Positions 57,704-64,000 of a stretch of 64,000 nucleotides of DNA are shown here, piece after piece. Under the pieces are notes generated by a model, which was not told the origin of the DNA, did not search any database, and was given only the letters and a program-made list of their open reading frames with translations. The first letter of the stretch is position 1; each line of letters begins with the position of its first letter. Position numbers and translations under genes: made by a program. Source of the DNA: Alphaproteobacteria bacterium (lineage in GTDB: Bacteria; Pseudomonadota; Alphaproteobacteria; Micropepsales; Micropepsaceae); contig CANJBZ010000002.1 in NCBI GenBank assembly GCA_947473475.1, positions 62,001 through 126,000 on the forward strand. Direction: 5' to 3'.

Positions 57704-58663
57704 TTACGGTTCGCGGCTCGCCACATACGCGGCAATGGCGACCATGTCGTCATTGTCCAGCTTTGCGACGACTTGCTTCATTAGGGGCACATTGCCGCGC
57801 GTACCGTTCTGAATGTCGTAGAGCTGACGTATCAAATAGCTCGGCGAGCGCCCTGCGATGCGCGGCACATCGCCCAGGCCTTTCAGGTCGGGCCCATGGC
57901 AGATGTTGCAGGACAGTGTCTTGCCGCCACCGCCCGATGTTACCAGCGTCTCGCCCTTCTTCAGACTGCCCACCGGCACATAAGCCGTATACGTCGTTTT
58001 CGAATCGCGCAGCTCGGCGACTTCCGTGTTGTCCGGCACTTCGATGATGCGGGTTCCGATCGGTTCGGTGCCGCCTTCGGGGTGTTTGGCCATCATGCCG
58101 CCGACGACCGAGGTTTTTGGCACACTCGCCGCCTCAACGATTTTGACGAAGGAAACCGGTTTGATGGACGAGAAATATTTCGCAGCGTCTTCAACCTCGG
58201 CGTCCGAAACGGCTTTGGCGATTCCGATCATGAGATTCTGTGGAACGCGCTTGGCCTCCGATCCCTGCCGGTCGCCATTCCTAAAGTTCTGGACCTGCTG
58301 CTTGATGTAGGCAGGCGTCAGTCCGGTCAGGGCGGCGTTTTCCGGCCGACCCGCTCCCGAGGGCTGATGACAATAGCCGCAGGCGCGCACGGCAGGCTCC
58401 CGCCCCTTGGCAACGACATCGGGCATCTGCGGATGCTCGTCCGGGTACCAATCGGGGACCGTGCCACGGGCGGCAATCTGCTGCCGGGTCATGGCCACAT
58501 TGCTGTTGGGGACGTGCTGCGGGCTGCCATCGTCCTTAAACTGAATGACGGGCGTTGGCGGGTTTAGCGGATAGGCCCAAGCCGGCATTTCAACCGCATA
58601 AGCCGCTGCAGCGATTCCCGCTGAGGCCAGAAGCACCGATCCAAGGACAAGCAATCTTGTCAT
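57704..58663 (-). CDS. Exported diheme cytochrome c
   Basis: The 319-residue protein has a signal peptide (LLASAGIAAAAYAVE) and two heme-binding motifs, CGYCH near residue 95 and CNICH near residue 253, each heading a class I cytochrome domain; TPAYIKQQVQNFRNGDRQG and SPSYLIRQLYDIQNGTRG are parallel segments of the duplication (cytochrome c4-like). It is likely a periplasmic electron carrier. The upstream 296 bp hold the cspA promoter on the other strand. It is not adjacent to an oxidase. Confidence 0.88.
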   Translation of the reverse strand: MTRLLVLGSVLLASAGIAAAAYAVEMPAWAYPLNPPTPVIQFKDDGSPQHVPNSNVAMTRQQIAARGTVPDWYPDEHPQMPDVVAKGREPAVRACGYCHQPSGAGRPENAALTGLTPAYIKQQVQNFRNGDRQGSEAKRVPQNLMIGIAKAVSDAEVEDAAKYFSSIKPVSFVKIVEAASVPKTSVVGGMMAKHPEGGTEPIGTRIIEVPDNTEVAELRDSKTTYTAYVPVGSLKKGETLVTSGGGGKTLSCNICHGPDLKGLGDVPRIAGRSPSYLIRQLYDIQNGTRGNVPLMKQVVAKLDNDDMVAIAAYVASREP

Positions 58664-58761
58664 GCAGGTCTCCGCTTGCGCGTGTGATTTACGGCAGAAG
58701 ATGAGCTTTTTTCGTGCTTTCTTGCAAGCTGCCGGTGGAGGCCGTTGGAGTGAGCCAGCGG

Positions 58762-58790
58762 TTGTAATTACCGCCTAATGGGCCTATATA
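58762..58790 (+). promoter_or_regulatory. Probable promoter of the cold-shock gene
   Basis: TTGTAA (58762-58767) and TATATA (58785-58790) are spaced by 17 bp on the plus strand. Transcription from it gives a leader of about 165 bases before the cold-shock start codon, similar to the long regulatory leaders of cspA-type mRNAs. Confidence 0.6.
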
Positions 58791-58959
58791 GAAGCCTGCG
58801 ACGGCGTCCCGTCAGAAGAAGCGCACTGTAAGCACCCGACCGTACCCTGTGCGCGCTGGATGAGACAGCCGAACTTCCCTAGCTGATGACCGCGTCCAAT
58901 CGCACTCGCTTGAGCAAAAAGCTTGGGCGGGAAAAACACAACTGTTAAAGGACTCTATC

Positions 58960-59163
58960 ATGGCTATCGGAACTGTTAAATTTTTCAATGCGACCAAGGG
59001 CTTTGGCTTTATTTCCCCGGAAGGCGGCGCGAAGGACGTGTTCGTTCACGCCACTGCCGTGGAAGCGGCCGGAATGCGCAGCCTCGCCGAAGGACAGCGC
59101 GTTTCCTTCGACATTCAGCCTGACGCTCGCGGTTCCAAGGCGGTCAATCTGAAGCACGCCTAA
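58960..59163 (+). CDS. cspA: Cold-shock domain protein
   Basis: The 67-residue single CSD protein binds RNA and single-stranded DNA. RNP1 is KGFGFIS near residue 13 and RNP2 VFVHATAV near 27. The start MAIGTVKFFNATKGFGFI is typical. AAGGA precedes ATG. The gene has a long leader and a terminator hairpin just after the stop, and heads a small cluster of charged proteins. Confidence 0.96.
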   Translation: MAIGTVKFFNATKGFGFISPEGGAKDVFVHATAVEAAGMRSLAEGQRVSFDIQPDARGSKAVNLKHA

Positions 59164-59178
59164 GCAAGCGACTACAGA

Positions 59179-59209
59179 GACGATGGCTGGACTTTATCCA
59201 GCCATCGTC
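59179..59209 (+). terminator. Hairpin after the cold-shock gene
   Basis: A perfect 13-bp stem (GACGATGGCTGGA / TCCAGCCATCGTC, loop CTTTA) starts 15 bases after the cold-shock stop. The following sequence CCGTTTGCC has only a short T-run, so it may terminate partially. Confidence 0.65.
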
Positions 59210-59236
59210 CCGTTTGCCGCAGAACCGAAGGATGGA

Positions 59237-59470
59237 ATGAAAACAAAAAGCGCCAGTGGCGCCAGCGTTCGGGAGCAAAAAGCTGCCGCTCTCGACAGTC
59301 TTGTGAAAACGGAATTGGCCAAGAAGCGTGCGTCCGACTCCGCTAAAATGTTAAAACTGAAGGCGCTGCGGCTTGCCCGCGAAGCCGAACTGCCCGAGCC
59401 GGAACTTCTTGCGCCAAGCAAGGATCCCAAGCCGAAGCGCAAGAGAATTTCCCCCTTATCGGGACCATAA
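59237..59470 (+). CDS. Small Lys/Ala-rich protein
   Basis: The 77-residue basic protein (MKTKSASGASVREQKAAAL, then LAKKRASDSAKMLKLKALRLAREAE) is mostly a predicted helix with a Pro/Lys-rich tail (APSKDPKPKRKR). The earlier in-frame ATG 59183 lies inside the cold-shock hairpin, while AAGGATGGA precedes 59237. I know similar short proteins beside cold-shock genes in alphaproteobacteria; the function is unknown. The next small gene starts 2 bp later. Confidence 0.65.
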   Translation: MKTKSASGASVREQKAAALDSLVKTELAKKRASDSAKMLKLKALRLAREAELPEPELLAPSKDPKPKRKRISPLSGP

Positions 59471-59472
59471 AA

Positions 59473-59622
59473 ATGGCCTTCAAACCGAACTACCGCCAGG
59501 AACGGCTCGCCCGCGAACGGACCAAAGACGTTAAGCGGAATGAGAAGCAGAAGCGCCGCGAGGAAGATGCCGCCAAGCGCAAAGCAGAGCGCGAACCGGA
59601 CACTCAGTCCGGCGCGAGCTGA
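59473..59622 (+). CDS. Very small Arg/Lys/Glu-rich protein, 49 residues
   Basis: The product begins MAFKPNYRQERLARERTKDV and continues with alternating Lys, Arg and Glu to a DTQSGAS end; it should be a single charged helix. Short proteins with an MAFKPNYRQER start recur in alphaproteobacteria and I recognise this pattern without knowing a function. It starts 2 bp after the previous stop, so translation is probably coupled. It was too short for default gene calling. Confidence 0.65.
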   Translation: MAFKPNYRQERLARERTKDVKRNEKQKRREEDAAKRKAEREPDTQSGAS

Positions 59623-59631
59623 GCACGTTCC

Positions 59632-60012
59632 CTATTTCCTTCTCGCCTTTCGCGCGGCGTAGCGCGCATCGCGCTCGGCCTTTTGGCGCGCCTTTAAAGC
59701 TTCATCGCGTACGGCCTCTTCCAACTTGGCGATTTCACGCGCTTCCAACTCGGCTTGCATCGCAGCGGCGCGTGCCGCTTCTTCGGCTTGTCGCGCGATC
59801 GCCAGACGGGCAGCGGCCTCCTGCTTCTCAATCTTGCGTTGCGCTTGGCGCAACTCGCGGGCCTCGCTCGCGATCCGGCGTACCTCTTGCTGCTCGGCCA
59901 ATTTTGGCGCGTTCGCCGCAACCTTGGCCAAGGCTTTTTCCCGCTCGACCTGGCGTGCTTTCGCGGCCATCTCCCGCCGATCGCCTAGGCTTAATTCTTT
60001 AAACCCCTTCAT
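59632..60012 (-). CDS. DUF6481-type helical protein
   Basis: The 126-residue protein starts MKGFKELSLGDRREMAAKA and is almost all helix, with heptad-like Ala, Lys, Glu and Arg runs and no cysteine. The start motif and length fit DUF6481, found mainly in alphaproteobacteria near cold-shock genes. A ribosome or RNA role is conceivable because of charge but is not established. It converges on the 49-residue gene with a 9-bp gap. Confidence 0.7.
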   Translation of the reverse strand: MKGFKELSLGDRREMAAKARQVEREKALAKVAANAPKLAEQQEVRRIASEARELRQAQRKIEKQEAAARLAIARQAEEAARAAAMQAELEAREIAKLEEAVRDEALKARQKAERDARYAARKARRK

Positions 60013-60119
60013 TCGAATTCTCGCATCCTTGATGTCGAGGGACTAAAACGGCCCTCTGTGTCCTACGTTGCTTCGTTATAACTACTTTATGGGCCATAAT
60101 CGCCCTTGAGGAAAAGCCA

Positions 60120-61136
60120 CTGATCGAACCGCGACCGAACGGCGATTTACGAACCGCCATCAAAGGCTTGGAAGCACCATCGCTTCCGGCAAGTCTATTC
60201 CAAATTCTCACCTCTGTCGGCCTGTACATCGGCGCCTGCGCGGCAATGTACTGGTCCCTGCAACTCTCGTACTGGCTGACCTTGGCGCTGGCCATTCCAA
60301 CCGGCGCGCTGTTGGTGCGGGTATTTATCATACAGCATGACTGCGGGCACGGCTCGTTTTTTGCCTCCAAGCGCGCCAACAATCTGATGGGTGTTTTCTG
60401 CAGCGTGCTTACCCTGACACCCTATGCCAATTGGCGCCGCCAGCATGCGGGGCATCATGCCAATTGGAACAATCTCGACAAGCGCTATTCCGGTCTGGAC
60501 ATCTATTCCACCTGTATGACCGTGAAGGAATATCAGGCACTGGGCGGTTGGCAGCGTCTTGCCTACCGGCTATGCCGCCATCCGCTGATCGCGCATGTGC
60601 TGCTCCCACCCTTGGTGTTCCTGTTTCTCTACCGGGTACCGTTCGATACGCCGAAGAGCTGGAACAGCGAGAACCGCGCCGTCTACCTGACCAACCTCGC
60701 CCTCGCAGCCGTCATTGTTGCGCTTGGCTTTCTGGTAGGCTTCCGCGACCTGCTTCTTGTCCAAGTACCGGTTATCGTCGTGACGTCGATCATCGGGGTC
60801 TGGCTGTTCGCGGTGCAGCACCGTTTCGATGACGCGCTATGGGCGCGCCAGGGCGAATGGCGCTTCATAAACGCAGCCCTCGAAGGTTCATCCTATCTAA
60901 AACTGCCGAGAATCCTTCAATGGTTCACCGGGAATATCGGCTTCCACAATGTGCACCATTTCGCGCCGCGCATACCAAACTACCGGCTGGCCGATTGTTA
61001 CCTGGCCAATCCGGAGTTTCAGCAACGTCCGCCGCAAACCTTCGGCCTGGCGTTCCGAGCTATTCGCCTGGCGCTGTGGGACGAAGAAAACAATCGGTTG
61101 GTAAGCTTCCGCGACCTCCGGGCTCAGATCACTTGA
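60120..61136 (+). CDS. Fatty acid desaturase, probable non-ATG start
   Basis: The membrane di-iron desaturase inserts double bonds in acyl chains. Three histidine boxes are seen: HDCGHGS, HAGHHANW and HNVHHFAP, with four membrane segments between. The first ATG lies far inside the protein and TTG 60168 would remove residues conserved in homologues (GDLRTAIKGLEAPSL). The only plausible site upstream is CTG 60120, preceded by GAGGA seven bases earlier, giving 338 residues. The stop overlaps the convergent gene by 8 bp. Confidence 0.85.
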   Translation: MIEPRPNGDLRTAIKGLEAPSLPASLFQILTSVGLYIGACAAMYWSLQLSYWLTLALAIPTGALLVRVFIIQHDCGHGSFFASKRANNLMGVFCSVLTLTPYANWRRQHAGHHANWNNLDKRYSGLDIYSTCMTVKEYQALGGWQRLAYRLCRHPLIAHVLLPPLVFLFLYRVPFDTPKSWNSENRAVYLTNLALAAVIVALGFLVGFRDLLLVQVPVIVVTSIIGVWLFAVQHRFDDALWARQGEWRFINAALEGSSYLKLPRILQWFTGNIGFHNVHHFAPRIPNYRLADCYLANPEFQQRPPQTFGLAFRAIRLALWDEENNRLVSFRDLRAQIT

Positions 61137-61827
61137 AGAACTCGATCTTGGCTTCGCGGAAGAAGACCGGGTTCGGCGGCGCGAGCGAAATCGGTCCGTT
61201 GATGCCCAGAATCGCGATCTGAAATTTGTCGCCCGGCTTGACGCTTTCGCTCAACACCACGCGATTGGGCATGTTGAAGCCTTGGATCGTCGCCGGACTG
61301 GGGCGTCCCGCCGCGCGCGGCAACTGACCGTTGACCCAGACTTCCGCATAATCGTCGATGGTGAACGACAGCACGACCCGCGCGCCGGCGGTATCGAGAT
61401 CGCCGGCCTTTGCCGGGATCGTCAGATTTGAGCGGTACCACGTCATGAACAGGTGTCCGCCGCCGCGGCGGTCCAGCAAGCCCTTGGGCTCGATCTTCGT
61501 CCAACCCGAATCGTCGAAATTCGTATCCCCGGCTTTGGGCGTCAGATCGTAGGCGGTCTTCCACGCAGGCCCGGCATTGGGCATGGCCGGCACTTCGACA
61601 ATCTTGGCGTCCATGTTCCGCCACTGGCCGCCGAAAGCGGCCATGCCTTCGTTTGACGCCAGATCCACGACGCGCGTCGGCGGCAAAGACGGCGCAATCA
61701 CCGGGAGCGGATTGGGGGCCGGCGCCGGAACCGGCGTTTGTGCGATGGATAGCGAGGCAACCAAAACAGCAGGAACAGCGGCGAGGCTTGCGAAAGCCAA
61801 GCCGCGAATGACGTGCCGATAGTGCAT
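61129..61827 (-). CDS. Secreted galactose-binding-domain-like protein
   Basis: The 232-residue protein has a signal peptide and a Pro-rich linker (TPVPAPAPNPLPVIAPSLPP), then a beta-sandwich that resembles sugar-binding domains (DLTPKAGDTNFDDSGWTKI, then HLFMTWYRSNLTIP and SFTIDDYAEVWVNGQL). Such domains often accompany SMP-30/gluconolactonase or glycosidase domains, but no catalytic domain is present here. The ligand is unknown. It overlaps the desaturase by 8 bp at the 3' end. Confidence 0.7.
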   Translation of the reverse strand: MHYRHVIRGLAFASLAAVPAVLVASLSIAQTPVPAPAPNPLPVIAPSLPPTRVVDLASNEGMAAFGGQWRNMDAKIVEVPAMPNAGPAWKTAYDLTPKAGDTNFDDSGWTKIEPKGLLDRRGGGHLFMTWYRSNLTIPAKAGDLDTAGARVVLSFTIDDYAEVWVNGQLPRAAGRPSPATIQGFNMPNRVVLSESVKPGDKFQIAILGINGPISLAPPNPVFFREAKIEFFK

Positions 61828-61906
61828 GAGCCCCTCCTGAGCAGGTTTCGATCCTATAGCGGCGTGGGTTGAAAAACGAGCGCGGTGCCGTCACTTTCCA
61901 AAATCC

Positions 61907-63187
61907 ATGACCGGCATTGCTGTTACACCCCTCGTCCGCTCTCCCGCACAGCGCACCGATTTCAAACGGCTGATGCTGTTCTTTGCCCTTGTCTATGTTG
62001 TGGAAGGCATCGGCCAGAGTGACGGACTGATCTCTCAGCCGCTGAATTATTACCTCAAGCAGGTGTATCAGTGGACGCCCCTTCAGATCACCGCGTTCCT
62101 GACCGTTCTGAACCTCCCCTGGTTCTTGAAACCGCTCTACGGAATCGTTTCGGATTTTGTGCCGCTCTTTGGCTCGCGCCGAAAATCCTATCTGCTGCTG
62201 GCCAATGTCCTTGCGGCAGTGGCCTATTTTGGCTTGGCCGGCGCGGCGGCTCCCAACTCGCTTCTGGTGCTGCTCCTGCTTGCCGTTTACGGCATGGCGA
62301 TTGCGAGCACGATCGCTGGCGCACTGGTCGTCGAAAACGGACGGCGATTCCAGGCAAGTTCGGCCTTCGTCAATCAGCAATGGCTGTGGTTTGAAATCGC
62401 GGCAATTGGCGTTTCGTTCGCCGGCGGTCTGCTGGTGCAGACTTTGTCGCCGCTTGGCGCGGTCCATGCGGCAGCATTCATTGCCGCACTCCCTCCCTTG
62501 GCCGTCATCGCCGCGATGTTCTTTCTGGTTGAGGAAGACAAGTCGCGCATATCAGCGGCCGGTCTGAGACAAAGCTTGCGCGGCCTGGTGACCGCGCTCA
62601 GGCTGCGCCGCCTGTGGGTGCTCGCCCTGTTTCTGTTCTTCTATTACTTCAGCCCCGGTATCGACACGCCGCTGTATTTCTACATGACCGACCACCTCAA
62701 ATTCAGCCAGGTCTTCATCGGCGGGCTGAATTCCATCGGCGCTTTGGGCTGGATCGCCGCTGCAGGCGTATACGGATTATTCTTCCGGGATTTGCAGCCA
62801 AAGACGCTGCTGACCGCGACCATCTTTGCGGGCGTCGTGGCGACACTCGCTTTTCTCTTCATGCGCGATCCTGTGACCGCCGTCCTCGCGCACTTCGTCT
62901 ACGGCGCCGCGTCCATGATGACCGCGGTGGCGACGCTCGGGCTGGCGGCGGACTTGTGCCCGGAGCATTCGGAAGGGTTCGTCTACGCGGCACTGCTGGC
63001 GGTGACGAACATCGCGTCGGCGGCCGCCGACAATGTTGGCTCGTATCTCTATGAACATGCGTTCCGCGGCGAACTGGCCCCGCTTGTGCTGGTTGCAGCG
63101 GGTTTTACGGCCGTGAACTTTGCCCTGGTGCCATTCCTGAAGTTGGGGAAGGAACATCCAGAAGCGGCATCGTTGTTGCGGAAGTAA
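61907..63187 (+). CDS. BT1/MFS-type membrane carrier
   Basis: The 426-residue polytopic carrier has about 12 membrane segments. The motif WFLKPLYGIVSDFVPLFGSRRKSYL near residue 75 is characteristic of the BT1 (folate-biopterin transporter) branch of the MFS; SEGFVYAALLAVTNIASAAA occurs in the second half. The substrate may be a pteridine or other small organic compound. The ATG has no strong Shine-Dalgarno. It is divergent from the galactose-binding-like gene by 79 bp. Confidence 0.8.
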   Translation: MTGIAVTPLVRSPAQRTDFKRLMLFFALVYVVEGIGQSDGLISQPLNYYLKQVYQWTPLQITAFLTVLNLPWFLKPLYGIVSDFVPLFGSRRKSYLLLANVLAAVAYFGLAGAAAPNSLLVLLLLAVYGMAIASTIAGALVVENGRRFQASSAFVNQQWLWFEIAAIGVSFAGGLLVQTLSPLGAVHAAAFIAALPPLAVIAAMFFLVEEDKSRISAAGLRQSLRGLVTALRLRRLWVLALFLFFYYFSPGIDTPLYFYMTDHLKFSQVFIGGLNSIGALGWIAAAGVYGLFFRDLQPKTLLTATIFAGVVATLAFLFMRDPVTAVLAHFVYGAASMMTAVATLGLAADLCPEHSEGFVYAALLAVTNIASAAADNVGSYLYEHAFRGELAPLVLVAAGFTAVNFALVPFLKLGKEHPEAASLLRK

Positions 63188-63241
63188 CGCGCCCCTACCC
63201 TGGAGACCATTTTCGCATTTTTCGTACATTGTGATTCCCGG

Positions 63242-63268
63242 CGTCGTGACGCGTTCAGCGTCACGACG
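63242..63268. repeat. Perfect 11-bp inverted repeat after the BT1-like gene
   Basis: CGTCGTGACGC and GCGTCACGACG enclose GTTCA, with CCCG/CGGG extending the pairing. It sits in a 252-bp convergent gap (63188-63439) and has no T-run. Apart from this and the VOC terminator nothing else is seen in the gap. Confidence 0.55.
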
Positions 63269-63365
63269 GGAAGGGAATCTATTCCTCACCGCTTGTGTGC
63301 AACTTTCACCAAATGGGTCCCCTTCCCTCGCATCGCGCCGCGATGCTCGCCGGGGACGACAATGT

Positions 63366-63396
63366 AAAAAGGGGCAGGGAGAAAGCCCTGCCCCTT
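63366..63396 (-). terminator. Intrinsic terminator of the VOC gene
   Basis: An 11-bp stem (AAGGGGCAGGG / CCCTGCCCCTT, loop 63380-63385) on the minus strand is followed by TTTTTACA, 44 bases after the VOC stop codon. Confidence 0.85.
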
Positions 63397-63439
63397 CCAT
63401 ATTCCTCCCGCGCAAAGGCCGCACAGGGACCGGTCATAC

Positions 63440-64000
63440 CTACGCGCCGTCAGTCAGTGCGTTGTTGGCGACGCCGCTGAGCTGGACGTCGTAGCCATAG
63501 GCATCGGTCATATGCAGGCTGTAGAGCCCGCCGTCGCGAACATTCTCAACGCCCATGGCTTTGAGATCGGCCTTGGCTTTTTCACGGTCAAAATCGGCGA
63601 CCGTATAACCAATGTGCTCCATGATCGCCTGGCTCTTGCGGCGCGGCGCTCCGCCTTCCGTGGGCGCGTTCCGATCGCGCGTGCGGATGATCAGATGCGT
63701 CAGCGGCACGTCATTGGCGGTTACACCAAAAGGCTTCTCGCCGCGTTTGCCGAAGGGCAACGCCACATCGATCTTCGACGGACCGATCTGATCCAGATTG
63801 AACACCTTGGAATACCAATCCGCGGCTTTTTTGAAGTCCGGGCAGTTGTAGGAAATGTGATTCACCAGACTGACCTTCAGCGCCGGATCGGGCGCGGCGG
63901 CCGCTGCGGCAGGCGCCGCGGCGTAAGCGGTGGTCGCAGCAACAGTCAGGCTTTCCAAAAGGGCGCGGCGGCTCATCTTGCCCTTGGCGAAATCATCGAG
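63440..64000 (-). CDS. VOC family protein with Tat-like signal, 5' end outside window
   Basis: The visible C-terminal 186 residues include the probable Tat signal MSRRALLESLTVAATTAYAAA and a single glyoxalase/bleomycin-resistance-fold domain (VNHISYNCPDFKKAADWYSKVFNLDQIG, then MEHIGYTVADFD and YSLHMTDAYGYDVQLSG). The frame remains open eight codons past the inner ATG (63976) to the window edge (LDDFAKGK), so the start is beyond it; twin-Arg MSRRALL fits an internal signal after a short n-region. VOC metal ligands His and Glu/Gln are partly visible (NHIS, EHIG). The substrate is unknown. Confidence 0.8.
   Translation of the reverse strand, partial: LDDFAKGKMSRRALLESLTVAATTAYAAAPAAAAAAPDPALKVSLVNHISYNCPDFKKAADWYSKVFNLDQIGPSKIDVALPFGKRGEKPFGVTANDVPLTHLIIRTRDRNAPTEGGAPRRKSQAIMEHIGYTVADFDREKAKADLKAMGVENVRDGGLYSLHMTDAYGYDVQLSGVANNALTDGA

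Noticed and set aside
61124-62467. 447-codon minus-strand frame spanning the galactose-binding-like gene and the BT1-like gene
   Set aside because: It runs antisense to the BT1-like carrier, then out of frame through the secreted protein gene; composition is Arg/Gly-rich and no motif is present.

Overview
The window is GC-rich and gene-dense and reads as a chromosomal segment of an alphaproteobacterium. The main support is gene order: trigger factor-clpP-clpX-lon-hup flanked by tRNA-Leu and tRNA-Val, the Rrf2/IscR-cysteine desulfurase-sufBCDS-sufT-sufA operon, glnB-glnA, and small DUF6481-type proteins beside a cold-shock gene. Several secreted families (Vgb-type propeller fused to cytochrome c, lactonase propeller, B3-like metallo-hydrolases, a SUMF1-like protein) fit a soil alphaproteobacterium such as the Rhizomicrobium/Micropepsaceae group. 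That placement is inference, not a search result. No phage, transposase, CRISPR array or rRNA was seen.

Layout. 0-2.3 kb: a truncated metallo-hydrolase, a secreted protein of unknown function and a small membrane protein. 2.4-11.1 kb: the protein quality-control block on the minus strand (tRNA-Val, HU, Lon, ClpX, ClpP, trigger factor, tRNA-Leu), interrupted by an opposite-strand lactonase gene between clpX and lon. 11.2-15.1 kb: two tandem MFS carriers, one frameshifted, divergent from a cytochrome c/Vgb fusion. 15.3-21.5 kb: a YgiQ-type radical SAM protein, a Nudix-membrane protein pair, NAD(P)H-hydrate repair and an aminotransferase. 21.6-30.4 kb: glnBA behind a sigma-54-type promoter, an orphan histidine kinase, parE, a secreted M20 peptidase and a RhlE-type helicase. 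30.5-39.4 kb: a diguanylate cyclase abutting a nine-gene suf operon that starts from a promoter carrying an IscR-like box.

39.5-52.7 kb: a hydrolase, a large TPR protein, AnmK, TyrS, a YhdP/AsmA-like giant, a one-cysteine peroxiredoxin, an M23 peptidase overlapping a bactofilin, a methyltransferase and prfB with its programmed frameshift. 52.8-64 kb: SUMF1-like and TonB-like proteins, a B3-like metallo-hydrolase, a PEP-CTERM protein, a doubly broken PEBP gene, a diheme cytochrome, a cold-shock gene with three small charged proteins, a desaturase, a BT1-like carrier and a truncated VOC protein.

How the genes work together. The two clearest regulated units are glnBA (nitrogen control, predicted sigma-54/NtrC) and the suf operon (Fe-S status, predicted IscR autoregulation). 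Convergent gene pairs fall into two classes: several abut or overlap by a few bases, while others are separated by inverted pairs of GC-rich repeat elements. The least explained module is the two-gene Nudix-membrane cassette at 17.5-18.8 kb.
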